A stretch of 64,000 nucleotides of DNA from the NCBI RefSeq assembly GCF_027497215.1, contig NZ_CP114904.1:3866001-3930000 (forward strand). The letters are read 5' to 3'. Every line of letters starts with the position of its first letter. The stretch's first letter is position 1. Below, in pieces: positions 1 through 8,881 of this stretch. This stretch comes from Micromonospora sp. WMMD812. GTDB lineage: Bacteria > Actinomycetota > Actinomycetes > Mycobacteriales > Micromonosporaceae. The notes beneath the pieces were generated by a model. The model ran no database searches. It saw nothing but the letters and a program-made list of their open reading frames with translations, and was not told the DNA's origin. The translations under genes were made by a program, and so were the position numbers.

Positions 1-706
1 TGGCGATGTACTCGGTGCGCAGGGCCGGGGTGAGCTGCTTCTGCGCCAGCGCCCGGTGCACGACGACCCGGCGCAGGGAGAGGAACTCCTTCTCCCGGGC
101 CACCGCGGCCGCGGCGCGCATCCGGTCGCTCAGGTCGTTGTCGCCGGCGAGCTGGGTGGACGAGTCGCGGATGGCGAGCAGGTCGCTGATCAGACCCTCG
201 TACGACTGTGTCGCGTCCGTCGGCCGCGGCTTGCCGTTGTAGACCTGGCTGCGGAAGCCGGGCAGGTCGGTCAGGCTGGCGTCGATCTTGTCGAGCAGCG
301 TCTCCATGCTGTCCGGCAGGTCTTCAAGGTCCGCCCGCTGCTGGAGATAGGGGGCCTTCGACTGGTCAACCCGGGAGTTGACCCGCCGGTACGCCTCCTG
401 GTACTGCGCTCTGGTCTGCACCTCCTGCGCGCTGAGCAACAGCACGGCCGTCGTCCGCTCGTCCTGCAGGGTGTCGATCAGATCACCCGCATAGCCGGAG
501 AGGTTGGCCAGGTTGCCGGCCCGGTTGGCATTGTTGAGCGTCTCCAGGTGGCTCACCAGACCGCTGGTGCCCACCACGACCGTGGCAATGGTCGGCACGA
601 TCATGATGAGACCGAGCTTGGACCAGATCGGCATGTCCCGGAGCCGGCTGGCCGGCCGGCGCAGCCGCGACAGGAAGGAGCCCGCCGTCATTGGCCGTTT
701 GCTCAC
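1..706 (-). CDS. Sensor histidine kinase with nitrate/nitrite-sensing (NIT) domain, N-terminal part only
   Basis: The first 235 residues of a membrane sensor are visible; the rest lies beyond the left edge. The start is GTG at 706, with GAGGG at 714-718 as ribosome binding site. A basic cytoplasmic N-terminus is followed by a transmembrane helix at about residues 30-51 (KLGLIMIVPTIATVVV), then a helical extracytoplasmic region containing TLQDERTTAVLLL and EKEFLSLRRVVVHRAL. That pattern is typical of the NIT sensing domain of actinobacterial histidine kinases. In this group such kinases usually head a set with roadblock, DUF742 and small GTPase genes, which would be off-window here. HAMP and kinase domains cannot be checked. 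The divergent upstream region holds two GC-rich dyads, at 737-755 and about 762-779. Confidence 0.75.
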   Translation of the reverse strand, partial: MSKRPMTAGSFLSRLRRPASRLRDMPIWSKLGLIMIVPTIATVVVGTSGLVSHLETLNNANRAGNLANLSGYAGDLIDTLQDERTTAVLLLSAQEVQTRAQYQEAYRRVNSRVDQSKAPYLQQRADLEDLPDSMETLLDKIDASLTDLPGFRSQVYNGKPRPTDATQSYEGLISDLLAIRDSSTQLAGDNDLSDRMRAAAAVAREKEFLSLRRVVVHRALAQKQLTPALRTEYIA

Positions 707-899
707 GTCACCGCCCTCGCGATTACAGCTTCCGCGCGTTGCCCCGGGCAACGCCCAGCGACCGACCCGGCGGGTCGGACCCCCGAGATTCCATCACGCC
801 GCTCCTCAAAGAGAAAGCCCAGGTTGGTCACCGCCGATGGTGTGATGAGATGTTGATGCGATTTGATAGCAGTCCGTCTGGCCGGAGTCACTAAAAGTA

Positions 900-1529
900 A
901 TGAATCATCCGCACCGTGTCGTCCTGCTCGCCGGCCCGTCCGGCTCCGGAAAGTCGTATATAGCGGAGCGAACCGGTCTTCCGGTGCTCTGTCTGGACGA
1001 CTTCTACAAGGACGGTGATGACCCTACGTTGCCGCGACGAAACGGCCAGGTCGACTGGGAATCACCCCTGTCCTGGGACGCGGAGTCGGCCGTCGAAACC
1101 ATTGCGCGGCTGGCTCGCGAGGGTCGGGCCGAAGTGCCGGTTTATGCGATGGGCGCGGACCGCCGGGTGTCCACCCGGCCATTTGACATAGCCGGTTCGC
1201 CACTTTTTGTGGCCGAAGGGATCTTCGCCGCCGAGATCGTCGCGGAGTGCCGGCGACGAGGGCTGCTCGCCGGGGCGTACGCCCTGCGCCGGCCGCGCGG
1301 TGCGACCTTCGTCCGCCGGCTCGCCCGCGACCTGTCCGAGCAGCGCAAGGGGCCGCGGGTGCTGGTCCGGCGCGGGCTCATGCTGCTCCGCGCCGAGCCG
1401 ACGGTGCTGCGCCGACAGACCGGGCTGGGCGCGGAGGCGGCCCGGGGTCGGGAGGTGCTGCGCCGGGTGGCCGGCCTGCTCGCCGGCCACCCGCACCACA
1501 CCGATCAGTCGAGCAACAGCTCGGCGTAG
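900..1529 (+). CDS. udk: Uridine kinase family P-loop kinase
   Basis: This 209-residue protein probably phosphorylates uridine or cytidine with ATP or GTP, giving UMP or CMP for pyrimidine salvage in the cytoplasm. Walker A is GPSGSGKS at about residues 13-20, and [16 protein letters not shown] at 30-45 matches the uridine kinase substrate region. VWESPLSW-like and VAEGIFA motifs follow. The start is ATG at 900, just after an AT-rich stretch, with no clear ribosome binding site. The 3' end overlaps the convergent adenosine deaminase gene by 25 bp, tail to tail. It lies beside other salvage genes (add, deoA, cdd), which fits the role. Some P-loop kinases of this shape are annotated only as ATP-binding proteins, so the exact substrate is inferred. 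Confidence 0.78.
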   Translation: MNHPHRVVLLAGPSGSGKSYIAERTGLPVLCLDDFYKDGDDPTLPRRNGQVDWESPLSWDAESAVETIARLAREGRAEVPVYAMGADRRVSTRPFDIAGSPLFVAEGIFAAEIVAECRRRGLLAGAYALRRPRGATFVRRLARDLSEQRKGPRVLVRRGLMLLRAEPTVLRRQTGLGAEAARGREVLRRVAGLLAGHPHHTDQSSNSSA

Positions 1530-2587
1530 GCCGGCTTGATCACCTCGTCGATGATCCGCAGCCGCTCGTCGAACGGGATGAAGGCGCTCTTCATCGCGTT
1601 GATCGTGAGCCATCGCAGCTCGGCCCAGCCGTAGCCGAACGCGTCCACCAGGAGCGCCATCTCCCGGGACATGGACGTGCCGCTCATCAGCCGGTTGTCG
1701 GTGTTCACCGTCACCCGGAAGCGCAGGTCCCGCAGCAGCCCGATCGGGTGGTCGGCGATCGACGAGGCGGCGCCGGTCTGCACGTTCGACGACGGGCAGA
1801 GCTCCAGCGGGATCCGCTTGTCCCGCACGTACGCGGCCAGCCGGCCGAGCACCGGCTCGGGCCCGGTCGTGATGTCGTCCACGATCCGCACCCCGTGGCC
1901 GAGCCGGTCCGCGCCACACCACTGGATCGCCTGCCAGATCGACGGGAGCCCGAAGGCCTCGCCGGCGTGAATGGTGAAGTGGAAGTTCTCCCGCTGCAGG
2001 TACTCGAAGGCGTCCAAATGCCGGGTCGGCGGGAAGCCCGCCTCCGCGCCGGCGATGTCGAAGCCGACCACGCCCGCGTCCCGGTGCCGGACGGCCAGCT
2101 CGGCGATCTCCTGGGAACGCGCGGCGTGCCGCATCGCGGTGAGCAGCGTGCCGACCCGGATCGGAGCGCCGGCCGCGGCGGCCAGGGCACTGCCCTCGGC
2201 GAACCCGGCGAGCACCGCCTCGACCACCTCGTCGAGGCTCAGGTCCTGCTCCAGGTGCTGCTCCGGGGCGAACCGCACCTCGGCGTAGACCACCCCGTCG
2301 GCGGCCAGGTCGAGCGCGCACTCCGCGGCGACCCGGCGCAGCGCGGGCGCGGTCTGCATCACGGCGACGGTGTGCGCGAACGTCTCCAGGTAACGCTCCA
2401 GGGAACCCGAGTCGGCCGCCTCGACGAACCAGCGCCCGAGCGCGTCGGGATCCGTCGTCGGCAGCTCGTGCCCCACCGCCGCGGCGAGCTCGACGATCGT
2501 CGCCGGCCGCAGGCCACCGTCCAGGTGATCGTGCAGCAGCGCCTTCGGGACCTTGACGATGTCCTCGTACCGGATAGTCGCGACCAT
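1505..2587 (-). CDS. add: Adenosine deaminase
   Basis: Converts adenosine or deoxyadenosine to inosine or deoxyinosine in purine salvage. The 360-residue length is normal for the family. The zinc-binding HxH is in [12 protein letters not shown] near residue 18. Further conserved blocks are TIHAGEAFG (catalytic Glu), [18 protein letters not shown] and the distal [11 protein letters not shown]. The ATG start at 2587 fits the family N-terminus. The gene points away from the nucleoside transporter operon and is separated from it by rlmA and the sensor-like gene, so it is probably transcribed from its own promoter in 2588-2818. It converges with udk and overlaps it by 25 bp. Confidence 0.95.
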   Translation of the reverse strand: MVATIRYEDIVKVPKALLHDHLDGGLRPATIVELAAAVGHELPTTDPDALGRWFVEAADSGSLERYLETFAHTVAVMQTAPALRRVAAECALDLAADGVVYAEVRFAPEQHLEQDLSLDEVVEAVLAGFAEGSALAAAAGAPIRVGTLLTAMRHAARSQEIAELAVRHRDAGVVGFDIAGAEAGFPPTRHLDAFEYLQRENFHFTIHAGEAFGLPSIWQAIQWCGADRLGHGVRIVDDITTGPEPVLGRLAAYVRDKRIPLELCPSSNVQTGAASSIADHPIGLLRDLRFRVTVNTDNRLMSGTSMSREMALLVDAFGYGWAELRWLTINAMKSAFIPFDERLRIIDEVIKPAYAELLLD

Positions 2588-2818
2588 GCTCAGACCCTAG
2601 TCAGCGAGCGCCGACACCGCGCCGGGGACGTCACCGGCGCCACCCGTACACCCGCTCCCTGTCATCACCCATCGGATCGTCGACCGCCTCTCCGCCGAGG
2701 CCCGGCCACCCCGCGGAGGTGGTGCCAGCACCACCATCAACCGTCGTGTGCGCACCATCGAAGCGCCACCGTGATCCGCCTACCGTCGAGGTGACGGGGT
2801 GACGAGGCGGAGGCGGCC

Positions 2819-3724
2819 ATGGAGACCACGGTGGCGAGGGGGCACCGGCGGCCCGGCCCGGCCGACGCCGGTGGGGACGACGAGCCGGCGAGCATCGCGG
2901 TCCAGGCGGCACGGGACCTCGGGCACCTGGCGGCCGGGGTGCCGGTCGCGTCCACCGGCCTGCTGCTCGCCGTCGCCACCCTCGCCGCCGCCGCGCTGAG
3001 CGTGGTCGGCATCGGCCTGCCGCTGCTCGACCGGGCGCTGGCCCGGTCCCGGGAGGTGCTGGACCGGCAACGCCGCCGGGTGCCGGGCGACCCGGTGCCC
3101 TCGCCGTACCGACCCGCGACCGGTCTGCTCCTGGCCCGGTTGCCGGTCCGGCTGGCCGACCCGGCGACCTACCGGGACCTCGTCTTCCAGCTCACCTACC
3201 TCCCGCTCACGGTGGCCGGGTTGCTGCTGCCCGCCGCGTGCTGGCTCGTCGCGCTGCCGGGGCTCGCCCAGCCGGCGCTGCACGGGATCCGGCCCGGCCT
3301 GGTCGGCGCGTACCTCGGCATCCCGATCGCCACTCCCGGGACGGCCTGGCTGGTCGCCCTCGCCGCGCTGCCACTCGCGGCGAGCGCGTGCGTGCTGCCC
3401 CGCGGGCTGGTCCGGCTGGACGACCGGTTGACCCGGGCGCTGCTCGGCCGCGACGCCCGCGCAACGGACGGGCACCCGCTCGAGCCTGGCCGCGCGCGGG
3501 CGGGTACGGACCGGCCGGCTCGCGCCGTGGCCTACGGTGGTGCGGATGGGGCGGCGGTACGGACGGTTGTCGTCGAGGGCACGCTGCCACTTCTCGACCC
3601 GGGCCCGACCCGCATCGACCGTGCCGACCACCGCGCGACCCGCGGTGCTGACCTGTCTGGACGCCTGACATGGACGCCCGCATCCTCGACCGGCTGCGCT
3701 GCCCGGTCTGTGGCGAGCCGCTGA
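2819..3724 (+). CDS. Sensor-domain membrane protein, kinase half missing (possible remnant)
   Basis: Residues about 25-200 resemble the four-helix membrane Sensor domain found at the N-terminus of many actinobacterial NarL-type histidine kinases. Hydrophobic stretches lie at about 43-70, 120-150 and 170-200. In such kinases the last helix is followed by a dimerisation helix carrying the phospho-acceptor His. Here the protein runs instead into about 80 residues of arginine- and glycine-rich sequence without a kinase motif, and then overlaps rlmA by 55 bp. Third codon positions in that tail are noticeably less GC-rich than in neighbouring genes, so the natural end may be earlier or the tail may follow an old frameshift. 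The start at 2819 follows GGCGGAGGCGGCC. Function unknown. Confidence 0.5.
   Translation: METTVARGHRRPGPADAGGDDEPASIAVQAARDLGHLAAGVPVASTGLLLAVATLAAAALSVVGIGLPLLDRALARSREVLDRQRRRVPGDPVPSPYRPATGLLLARLPVRLADPATYRDLVFQLTYLPLTVAGLLLPAACWLVALPGLAQPALHGIRPGLVGAYLGIPIATPGTAWLVALAALPLAASACVLPRGLVRLDDRLTRALLGRDARATDGHPLEPGRARAGTDRPARAVAYGGADGAAVRTVVVEGTLPLLDPGPTRIDRADHRATRGADLSGRLTWTPASSTGCAARSVASR
3546..3668 (+). CDS. Possible 40-codon upstream ORF of rlmA
   Basis: A short ATG ORF encodes a basic 40-residue peptide starting MGRRYGRLSSRARCHF. It ends with TGA one base before the rlmA start (TGAcATG). A -10-like TACGGT at 3533-3538 lies seven bases before the ATG, the same spacing seen at other probable leaderless starts in this window. 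It overlaps the tail of the sensor-like gene in another frame. Its third-position GC, about 85 percent, is below the level of the solid genes. It could be a leader peptide that couples or attenuates rlmA, or chance. Confidence 0.3.
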   Translation: MGRRYGRLSSRARCHFSTRARPASTVPTTARPAVLTCLDA

Positions 3725-4575
3725 CCGAGGCGAGCGCCGGCACGGCTCTCGCGCTGCGCTGCCCGCGCCGGCACAGCTTCGACGTGGCCCGCCAGGGCTA
3801 CGTCAACCTGCTCGCCGGCCGCGCGCCGCACGTCGGCGACACCGCCGAGATGGTGGCCGCACGGGCCGACTTCCTGGCCGCCGGGCACTACGACCTGATC
3901 TCGGACGCGCTGGCCGACGTGGCGGCGACCGTGACGCCGCCGGTCGGCGCACCGCTCGCCGGCGCGGTGGCCGTGGGTGCGCCGCTCGGCGGGGCGTACC
4001 CCCTGGTGGTGGACGCCGGAGCCGGGACGGGCCGGCACCTCGCCGCGGTGCTGGCGGCGCTGCCGGACGCCGCCGGTCTGGCGCTGGACGTGTCGAAGCC
4101 GGCGCTGCGCCGGGCCGCCCGGGCCCACCCGCGGGCGGCGGCGGCGCTGGCCGACACCTGGCAGCGGCTGCCGCTCGCCGACGGCGCGGCGGACCTGCTG
4201 CTGAACGTCTTCGCGCCGCGCAACGGCCCGGAGTTCCACCGGGTGCTGCAGCCGGCCGGCGCGCTGCTCGTGGTCACCCCCGCCGAGGACCACCTCGCCG
4301 AGCTGGTCGGCCCGCTCGGGCTGCTCCGGGTCGATCCGGCCAAGGAGGACCGCGTGGCCGGCAGCCTGGGCGCGTACTTCACCCGGGCGGACGTCGCGGT
4401 GCACCGGCGCCAGCTGGCGCTCACCGGGCCGGAGGTGGCCACGCTGGTCGGCATGGGTCCGAGCGCCTGGCACACAGACCCGGCCGGGCTGGCGACCCGC
4501 ATCGCCGCGCTGGCCGAGCCGGTCCGGGTCACGGCGGCGGTCCGGCTCGCCGTCTGGCGGCCCAGCCCGCGCTGA
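3670..4575 (+). CDS. rlmA: 23S rRNA (guanine-N1)-methyltransferase, RlmA/TlrB family
   Basis: Predicted to transfer a methyl group from S-adenosylmethionine to N1 of a guanine in 23S rRNA near the peptide exit tunnel. Known members are RlmA(I), which modifies G745, and RlmA(II)/TlrB, which modifies G748; TlrB contributes to tylosin resistance in its producer. The N-terminal zinc site is complete: C11, C14, C31 and H35. RQGYVNLLAG and GDTAEMVAARADFL follow, as in the family. The SAM-binding motif is VVDAGAGTGRHLAAVL, and LLLNVFAPRNGPEFHRVL is the conserved downstream block. Length is 301 residues. There is no clear ribosome binding site, and the upstream ORF ends one base before the ATG, so translation may be coupled. 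Which guanine is modified cannot be told from sequence. Confidence 0.85.
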   Translation: MDARILDRLRCPVCGEPLTEASAGTALALRCPRRHSFDVARQGYVNLLAGRAPHVGDTAEMVAARADFLAAGHYDLISDALADVAATVTPPVGAPLAGAVAVGAPLGGAYPLVVDAGAGTGRHLAAVLAALPDAAGLALDVSKPALRRAARAHPRAAAALADTWQRLPLADGAADLLLNVFAPRNGPEFHRVLQPAGALLVVTPAEDHLAELVGPLGLLRVDPAKEDRVAGSLGAYFTRADVAVHRRQLALTGPEVATLVGMGPSAWHTDPAGLATRIAALAEPVRVTAAVRLAVWRPSPR

Positions 4576-4604
4576 GCGCCGGCCGGCGCGGCCGGGTCCG
4601 TGGC

Positions 4605-5303
4605 TCAGGTCGAGAGGTCGACCTCTTCCCAGCCGGGGGGCTCGTCGTGGTACGGCCCGCGCAGGATCACCGCCCACTCCAGCGCCCACCGCCGCTGGCC
4701 GATCGCGTTCGCGTCGACCAGGCCGGGCGGAATGTGGCCGTGCCGCTCCGTCTCCAGGTACGCCCAGTCGAGGCAGTAGTGCAGGTCGAGCAGGGCGGCC
4801 GCGTCGGCGGGGTGCTGCGGCGCGGCGAGGATCCGGGACCGCCACTGGCCGAAGGTCTCCCCGCTGGCGATGTGCGGCATCCGCTCCACCAGCCGCTCGT
4901 CGACGGGCAGCGTCGGGTCGAGCACCTTGGTCAGGCCGAGCACCCAGGCGAGCGAGAAGAGCGCGTCGTGGTGCAGCACGAAGGAGCGGTGGTCGCCCTT
5001 GCTGCCGGTGACGAACTGCCACTCCGGTGGGGTCACCATGTCGACGAGGTGTGAGGTGAGCAGCCAGCTCATCGCGGCCTGCGGCGGCATCCCGAAGCAG
5101 CGCGCCAGGATGAGGTGCAGCACGGCGATCCGTGCCTCGATCTCCGTCCTGGGACGCAACTCGATCTGGTCGCCAGGCTCCCAGACCAGCGGGAACTGCG
5201 GCGGCGGCAGCGGCAGGCCCAGCCGGGACAGCTCGTCCAGGCTCGCCTCACGCACCTCACGTGGGTCGGGGGCAGGTACGGTCACGGCGATTCCCTTGCT
5301 CAC
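4605..5303 (-). CDS. DUF4272-type protein
   Basis: A 232-residue soluble protein with no signal peptide or membrane segment. EARIAVLHLILARCFG, LLDLHYCLDWAYLET and the C-terminal IGQRRWALEWAV match my recollection of the DUF4272 family, whose function is unknown. It is rich in aromatic residues, with a helical core. It lies 85 bp downstream of thymidine phosphorylase on the same strand, so it may be the last gene of the nucleoside uptake and salvage operon. The 3' end faces rlmA across 29 bp containing the palindrome GCGCCGGCCGGCGC at 4576-4589. The family call is from memory of conserved motifs; no function is claimed. Confidence 0.6.
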   Translation of the reverse strand: MSKGIAVTVPAPDPREVREASLDELSRLGLPLPPPQFPLVWEPGDQIELRPRTEIEARIAVLHLILARCFGMPPQAAMSWLLTSHLVDMVTPPEWQFVTGSKGDHRSFVLHHDALFSLAWVLGLTKVLDPTLPVDERLVERMPHIASGETFGQWRSRILAAPQHPADAAALLDLHYCLDWAYLETERHGHIPPGLVDANAIGQRRWALEWAVILRGPYHDEPPGWEEVDLST

Positions 5304-5388
5304 GACGGCTCAGCGCCGGTTGTCCCCCCTGGCCAGGGAGGATAGCCGCCCGAGGTGACGGGCACCACGCCGCCCCGCCCGCACCGGA

Positions 5389-6669
5389 TCAGCCGATCCG
5401 CTCGATCACCAGCGGAGGGGTGGCCGGGGCGGTCGACGAGACGCTTACCGCGCTCGCGGCCTCGGCCAGCGCCGCCGGCAGCCGGTCGGCCTGCTCGGCA
5501 CGCAGCTCGTAGAGGGGCTCGCCGGCCCGCACCGGGTCACCCGGTCGCTTGTGCAGCAGCACCCCGGCCGGAACGCTGACCGGGTCCTCCTTGCGGGCCC
5601 GACCGGCGCCGAGCCGCCAGGCGGCCACCCCCATCGCGTACGCGTCGATCGACTCCACGAAGCCGTCGACCGGCGCGGTCACCACCTCGACCTCGGCGGC
5701 GGTCGGCATCGGCGCGTCCGGGTCGCCGCCCTGGGCGCGGATCATCGCGCGCCAGCTGTCCATCGCCCGGCCGTCGCGGAGCGCCGCCTCCGGGTCGGCG
5801 TCCGGAAGGCCGGCCGCGTCGAGCATCTCGCGGGCCAGGGCGAGGGTCAGCTCGACCACGTCGGCGGGGCCGCCGCCGGCCAGCACCTCGACCGACTCGG
5901 TGACCTCCACCCCGTTGCCGATGGCCCGGCCGAGCGGGGTGGACATGTCGGTGAGCAGGGCGACCGTCCGCACACCGTGCGCCCCGCCCAGCTCGACCAT
6001 GGTGCGGGCCAGCTCCCGGGCGTGCTCGACGGACTTCATGAACGCGCCCGAGCCGACCTTCACGTCGAGCACCAGCGCCCCGGTGCCCTCGGCGATCTTC
6101 TTGCTCATGATCGAGCTGGCGATCAGCGGGATCGCCTCGACGGTGCCGGTCACGTCGCGCAGCGCGTACAGCTTGCGGTCGGCGGGGGCGAGGCCGGTGC
6201 CGGCGGCGCAGATCACCGCGCCGACATCGCGGAGTTGGCCGATGAACTCGTCGTTGCTGAGCGCGGCCCGCCAGCCGGGGATCGACTCGAGCTTGTCCAG
6301 CGTGCCCCCGGTGTGCCCGAGACCGCGACCGCTCAGCTGCGGCACGGCGGCGCCGCAGGCGGCCACCAGCGGCGTGAGCGGCAACGTGATCTTGTCACCG
6401 ACCCCGCCGGTGGAGTGCTTGTCGACCGTCGGCCGGTCGACAGCCGACAGGTCCAGCCGCTCGCCGCTGGCGATCATCGCGGCGGTCCACCGGGCGATCT
6501 CCGGACCGGTCATGCCGTTCAGCAGGATCGCCATGGCCAGCGCCGACATCTGCTCGTCGGCGACCGCCCCCCGGGTGTACGCGTCCACCACCCAGTCGAT
6601 CTGCGCGTCCGACAGCACGCCGCCGTCCCGCTTGGTCCGAATGACGTCAACCGCGGTAAAAGAACTCAT
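5389..6669 (-). CDS. deoA: Thymidine phosphorylase
   Basis: Catalyses phosphorolysis of thymidine or deoxyuridine to the free base and 2-deoxyribose-1-phosphate in the cytoplasm. The 426-residue protein starts with the helical domain (MSSFTAVDVIRTKRDG). It carries the family signature KHSTGGVGDKITLPL near residue 82 and SGRGLGHTGGTLDKLE near 115, plus the C-terminal domain with PGDPVRAGEPLYELRA. The start at 6669 has GAGGAAATG upstream. The gene lies about 200 bp downstream of cytidine deaminase on the same strand and continues the salvage pathway: cytidine is deaminated, then the nucleoside is cleaved. Actinobacterial enzymes of this kind may also accept uridine. Confidence 0.95.
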   Translation of the reverse strand: MSSFTAVDVIRTKRDGGVLSDAQIDWVVDAYTRGAVADEQMSALAMAILLNGMTGPEIARWTAAMIASGERLDLSAVDRPTVDKHSTGGVGDKITLPLTPLVAACGAAVPQLSGRGLGHTGGTLDKLESIPGWRAALSNDEFIGQLRDVGAVICAAGTGLAPADRKLYALRDVTGTVEAIPLIASSIMSKKIAEGTGALVLDVKVGSGAFMKSVEHARELARTMVELGGAHGVRTVALLTDMSTPLGRAIGNGVEVTESVEVLAGGGPADVVELTLALAREMLDAAGLPDADPEAALRDGRAMDSWRAMIRAQGGDPDAPMPTAAEVEVVTAPVDGFVESIDAYAMGVAAWRLGAGRARKEDPVSVPAGVLLHKRPGDPVRAGEPLYELRAEQADRLPAALAEAASAVSVSSTAPATPPLVIERIG

Positions 6670-6873
6670 CAGAAGATCATTTCCTCGTCGTATGGCAACA
6701 GCTGCTCTCGGACCGCGCCCAACACCTGACTCCCGCCGACCGTGACCGACCCGCGGTCCCCGCCCGGAACGGCCGGGGCCGACCGCCCGGCGGAGGGATC
6801 AAGCCTGACCGCCCGGAGCCGGGCGCGGTCGGCCCCCGGCCTGAAGCCCAGCCACTCGGAAGCTCAGCCGTCC

Positions 6874-7581
6874 TCAAGAGCCGGACCAGCGAACCGGGAT
6901 CTCCATCGGTGGCTCACCCTCGCCGGCCCAGAAGATGGTGCCCGACGCGTCGACCACGACCACCCGGGGCGTCCGGGCCAGTCCCCAGGTGATCGCCTCC
7001 GCCGGGTCGTCCCAGCTCGGCCCCTCCTCCAGCACACCGGTCTCGGCGTCCGCGTCGTCCCCGGCGGACCGTTCCCAGTACGCCGTCCAGACCTGCTGGC
7101 CGGCGGAGAGGTCCGGATGCACGAAGACGGTGCCGCGCCCCCGCCAGGCGGCCAGCCGCTCCGGCACCACCGGCAGTGGGGTCTCGCCGACCACGGCGTC
7201 CAGGTCCTCCACGCCGAACGCGTGCGGCAGCAGCTCGGCCATCCGCAGGGGGCGGCCCTTGGTCTCGATCAGGCACTCCGGGCCGCCGTTCTCCCAGAGC
7301 AGCTGACGGCACCGGCCGCAGGGCATCAGCGGCTCACCGGTCGCGTCGACGCAGGAGAGCGCGACCAGCCGGCCACCGCCGGTGGCGTGCAGCGAGGAAA
7401 CCACGCCGCACTCCGCGCAGAGCACCACGCCATACGCGGCGTTCTCCACGTTGCAGCCGACCACCACCCGGCCGTCGTCGACCAGCGCGGCCGCGCCGAC
7501 CGGAAACTTCGAGTAGGGGGCGTACGCGTGCCGCATCACCTCGGTGGCGGCGGCCCGCAGGCGGGTCCAGTCGATCTCCAT
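6874..7581 (-). CDS. cdd: Cytidine deaminase with an extra C-terminal domain
   Basis: Residues 1 to about 128 are a complete zinc cytidine deaminase of the small homotetrameric class. CNVENAAYG is at 43-51, the catalytic C55-A56-E57 is in LCAECGVV, and the remaining zinc cysteines are C88 and C91 in MPCGRCRQ. It deaminates cytidine and deoxycytidine to uridine and deoxyuridine. The protein is 235 residues, about 100 longer than usual. The extension, about residues 145-232, contains GTVFVHPDLSAGQQVW, SWDDPAEAITWGLART and PRVVVVDASGTIFWAGEGE, and looks like a compact alpha/beta domain of unknown role. It sits 16 bp downstream of the second nucleoside permease, in the same operon. Confidence 0.92.
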   Translation of the reverse strand: MEIDWTRLRAAATEVMRHAYAPYSKFPVGAAALVDDGRVVVGCNVENAAYGVVLCAECGVVSSLHATGGGRLVALSCVDATGEPLMPCGRCRQLLWENGGPECLIETKGRPLRMAELLPHAFGVEDLDAVVGETPLPVVPERLAAWRGRGTVFVHPDLSAGQQVWTAYWERSAGDDADAETGVLEEGPSWDDPAEAITWGLARTPRVVVVDASGTIFWAGEGEPPMEIPVRWSGS

Positions 7582-7597
7582 GTGGTGCTCCCCCGGG

Positions 7598-8878
7598 TCA
7601 GCCCTTGATGTACGGCTTGCCGTCCGCGGCCGGTGCCCGGACCCTACCGACCAGGCCGGCCACCGCGAGAATGGTCGCCAGGTAGGGCAGCATGGCCAGG
7701 AACTGGCTGGGGATCACACTGTTGATGGCGCCGAGGTACGTGGCGAGCTGGTCGGCGAAGCCGAAGAAGAGCGCGGCGAGCAGCGCACCCGTCGGGTTCC
7801 ACCGGCCGAAGATCAGCGCGGCCAGCGCGATGAAGCCCTTGCCGCCGATCATGTTCTTGGTGAACGAGTAGAGCGCCAGCGTGTAGGAGGCGCCACCGAT
7901 GCCCGCGACGACTCCGGCCAGCAGCACGTTGCGGTAGCGCAGCCCGAGCACCCGGACGCCGAGGGTGTCGGCGGCGATCGGGTGCTCACCGACCGAGCGA
8001 GTCCGCAGACCCCACCGGGTGCGGAACAGCCCGAGATGGATCACCAGCACCAGGAGCAGGCCGAGGTAGAGGAAAATGTTCCCCCGGAACAGCGCCGGCC
8101 CGAGCACCGGGATGTCCTTGAGCAGCGGGATTTCCCAGTTGCTGAACCGCGGCGCGCTGTTGTACTTCTCCGCGTCGGTCTGCATCAGCCGCTCGTAGAG
8201 GAAGCCGGTGACGCCCACCGCGAGCAGGTTCAGCACGATCCCCATGACGGTCTGGTCGACCAGGTAGCGGATGGAGAAGACGGCCAGCAGCAGCGAGATG
8301 ACCGCGCCGCCGATCGCCGCGGCGACCAGGCCGACCCAGACGCTGCCGGAGATGCTGCCGAAGAGTGCGCCGCTGAACGCGCCCATCAGCAGCTGCCCCT
8401 CGATGGCCACGTTGACCACACCGGACCGTTCACAGAGGACGCCCGCGAGCGCGCCGAAGATCAGCGGCAGGGCCAGGATGAACGTGCCCCGGATGATGTT
8501 GACCAGCGGCATGAAGTTTTGCCCGGTCGGGGCCGCGGAGACCTGCCAGCAGAGGAACGAGAGCACGAAGCCGACCAGCCCGACGCCGAGCACGGTGAGG
8601 AACCAGCGCTTCGGCAGCCCGGCGAGCAGCGCCGCGCCGGCGGCGGCCGCGATCGCCCCGAAGAGGATCGCGCCGACCGTGCCGTTGATCTCCAGGGCGG
8701 CGCCGGCGGCGTCCTCGCTGAGCGTGAAACGGGCCTGCTGGTCGGTGGCGAGCGCGCCGAACAGCACCGTGGCCAGCAGGCCGAGCGCCAGCAGCACGAG
8801 GCCGGCCTTGCGGCTGCGGGTCCAGAAGCCCTCGTCGACCGGGGCGACCGCGACGTCGGGGACAGCCATGGTGGACAT
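7598..8878 (-). CDS. Nucleoside ABC transporter permease (NupQ/YufQ-type)
   Basis: A 426-residue integral membrane protein with about ten hydrophobic segments; the first follows a basic stretch (FWTRSRKAGLVLLALGLL). It has the branched-chain permease-like fold of the BMP-type nucleoside importers. Motifs include GVVNVAIEGQLLMGAFSG and GLRTRSVGEHPIAADTLGV, the latter containing the cytoplasmic loop that docks on the ATPase. A long loop near residues 45-70 (TDQQARFTLSEDAAGAALEI) is outside the core. It lies three bases after the first permease and 16 bases before cytidine deaminase. The start at 8878 is closely followed by a second in-frame ATG at 8869, so the exact N-terminus is uncertain by three residues. 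Confidence 0.9.
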   Translation of the reverse strand: MSTMAVPDVAVAPVDEGFWTRSRKAGLVLLALGLLATVLFGALATDQQARFTLSEDAAGAALEINGTVGAILFGAIAAAAGAALLAGLPKRWFLTVLGVGLVGFVLSFLCWQVSAAPTGQNFMPLVNIIRGTFILALPLIFGALAGVLCERSGVVNVAIEGQLLMGAFSGALFGSISGSVWVGLVAAAIGGAVISLLLAVFSIRYLVDQTVMGIVLNLLAVGVTGFLYERLMQTDAEKYNSAPRFSNWEIPLLKDIPVLGPALFRGNIFLYLGLLLVLVIHLGLFRTRWGLRTRSVGEHPIAADTLGVRVLGLRYRNVLLAGVVAGIGGASYTLALYSFTKNMIGGKGFIALAALIFGRWNPTGALLAALFFGFADQLATYLGAINSVIPSQFLAMLPYLATILAVAGLVGRVRAPAADGKPYIKG

Positions 8879-8881
8879 GAG

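Noticed and set aside
737-779. Two GC-rich dyads upstream of the left-edge kinase considered as a terminator
   Set aside because: No gene ends there: both flanking genes start from this region. They are more likely promoter-region structure or chance in GC-rich DNA.
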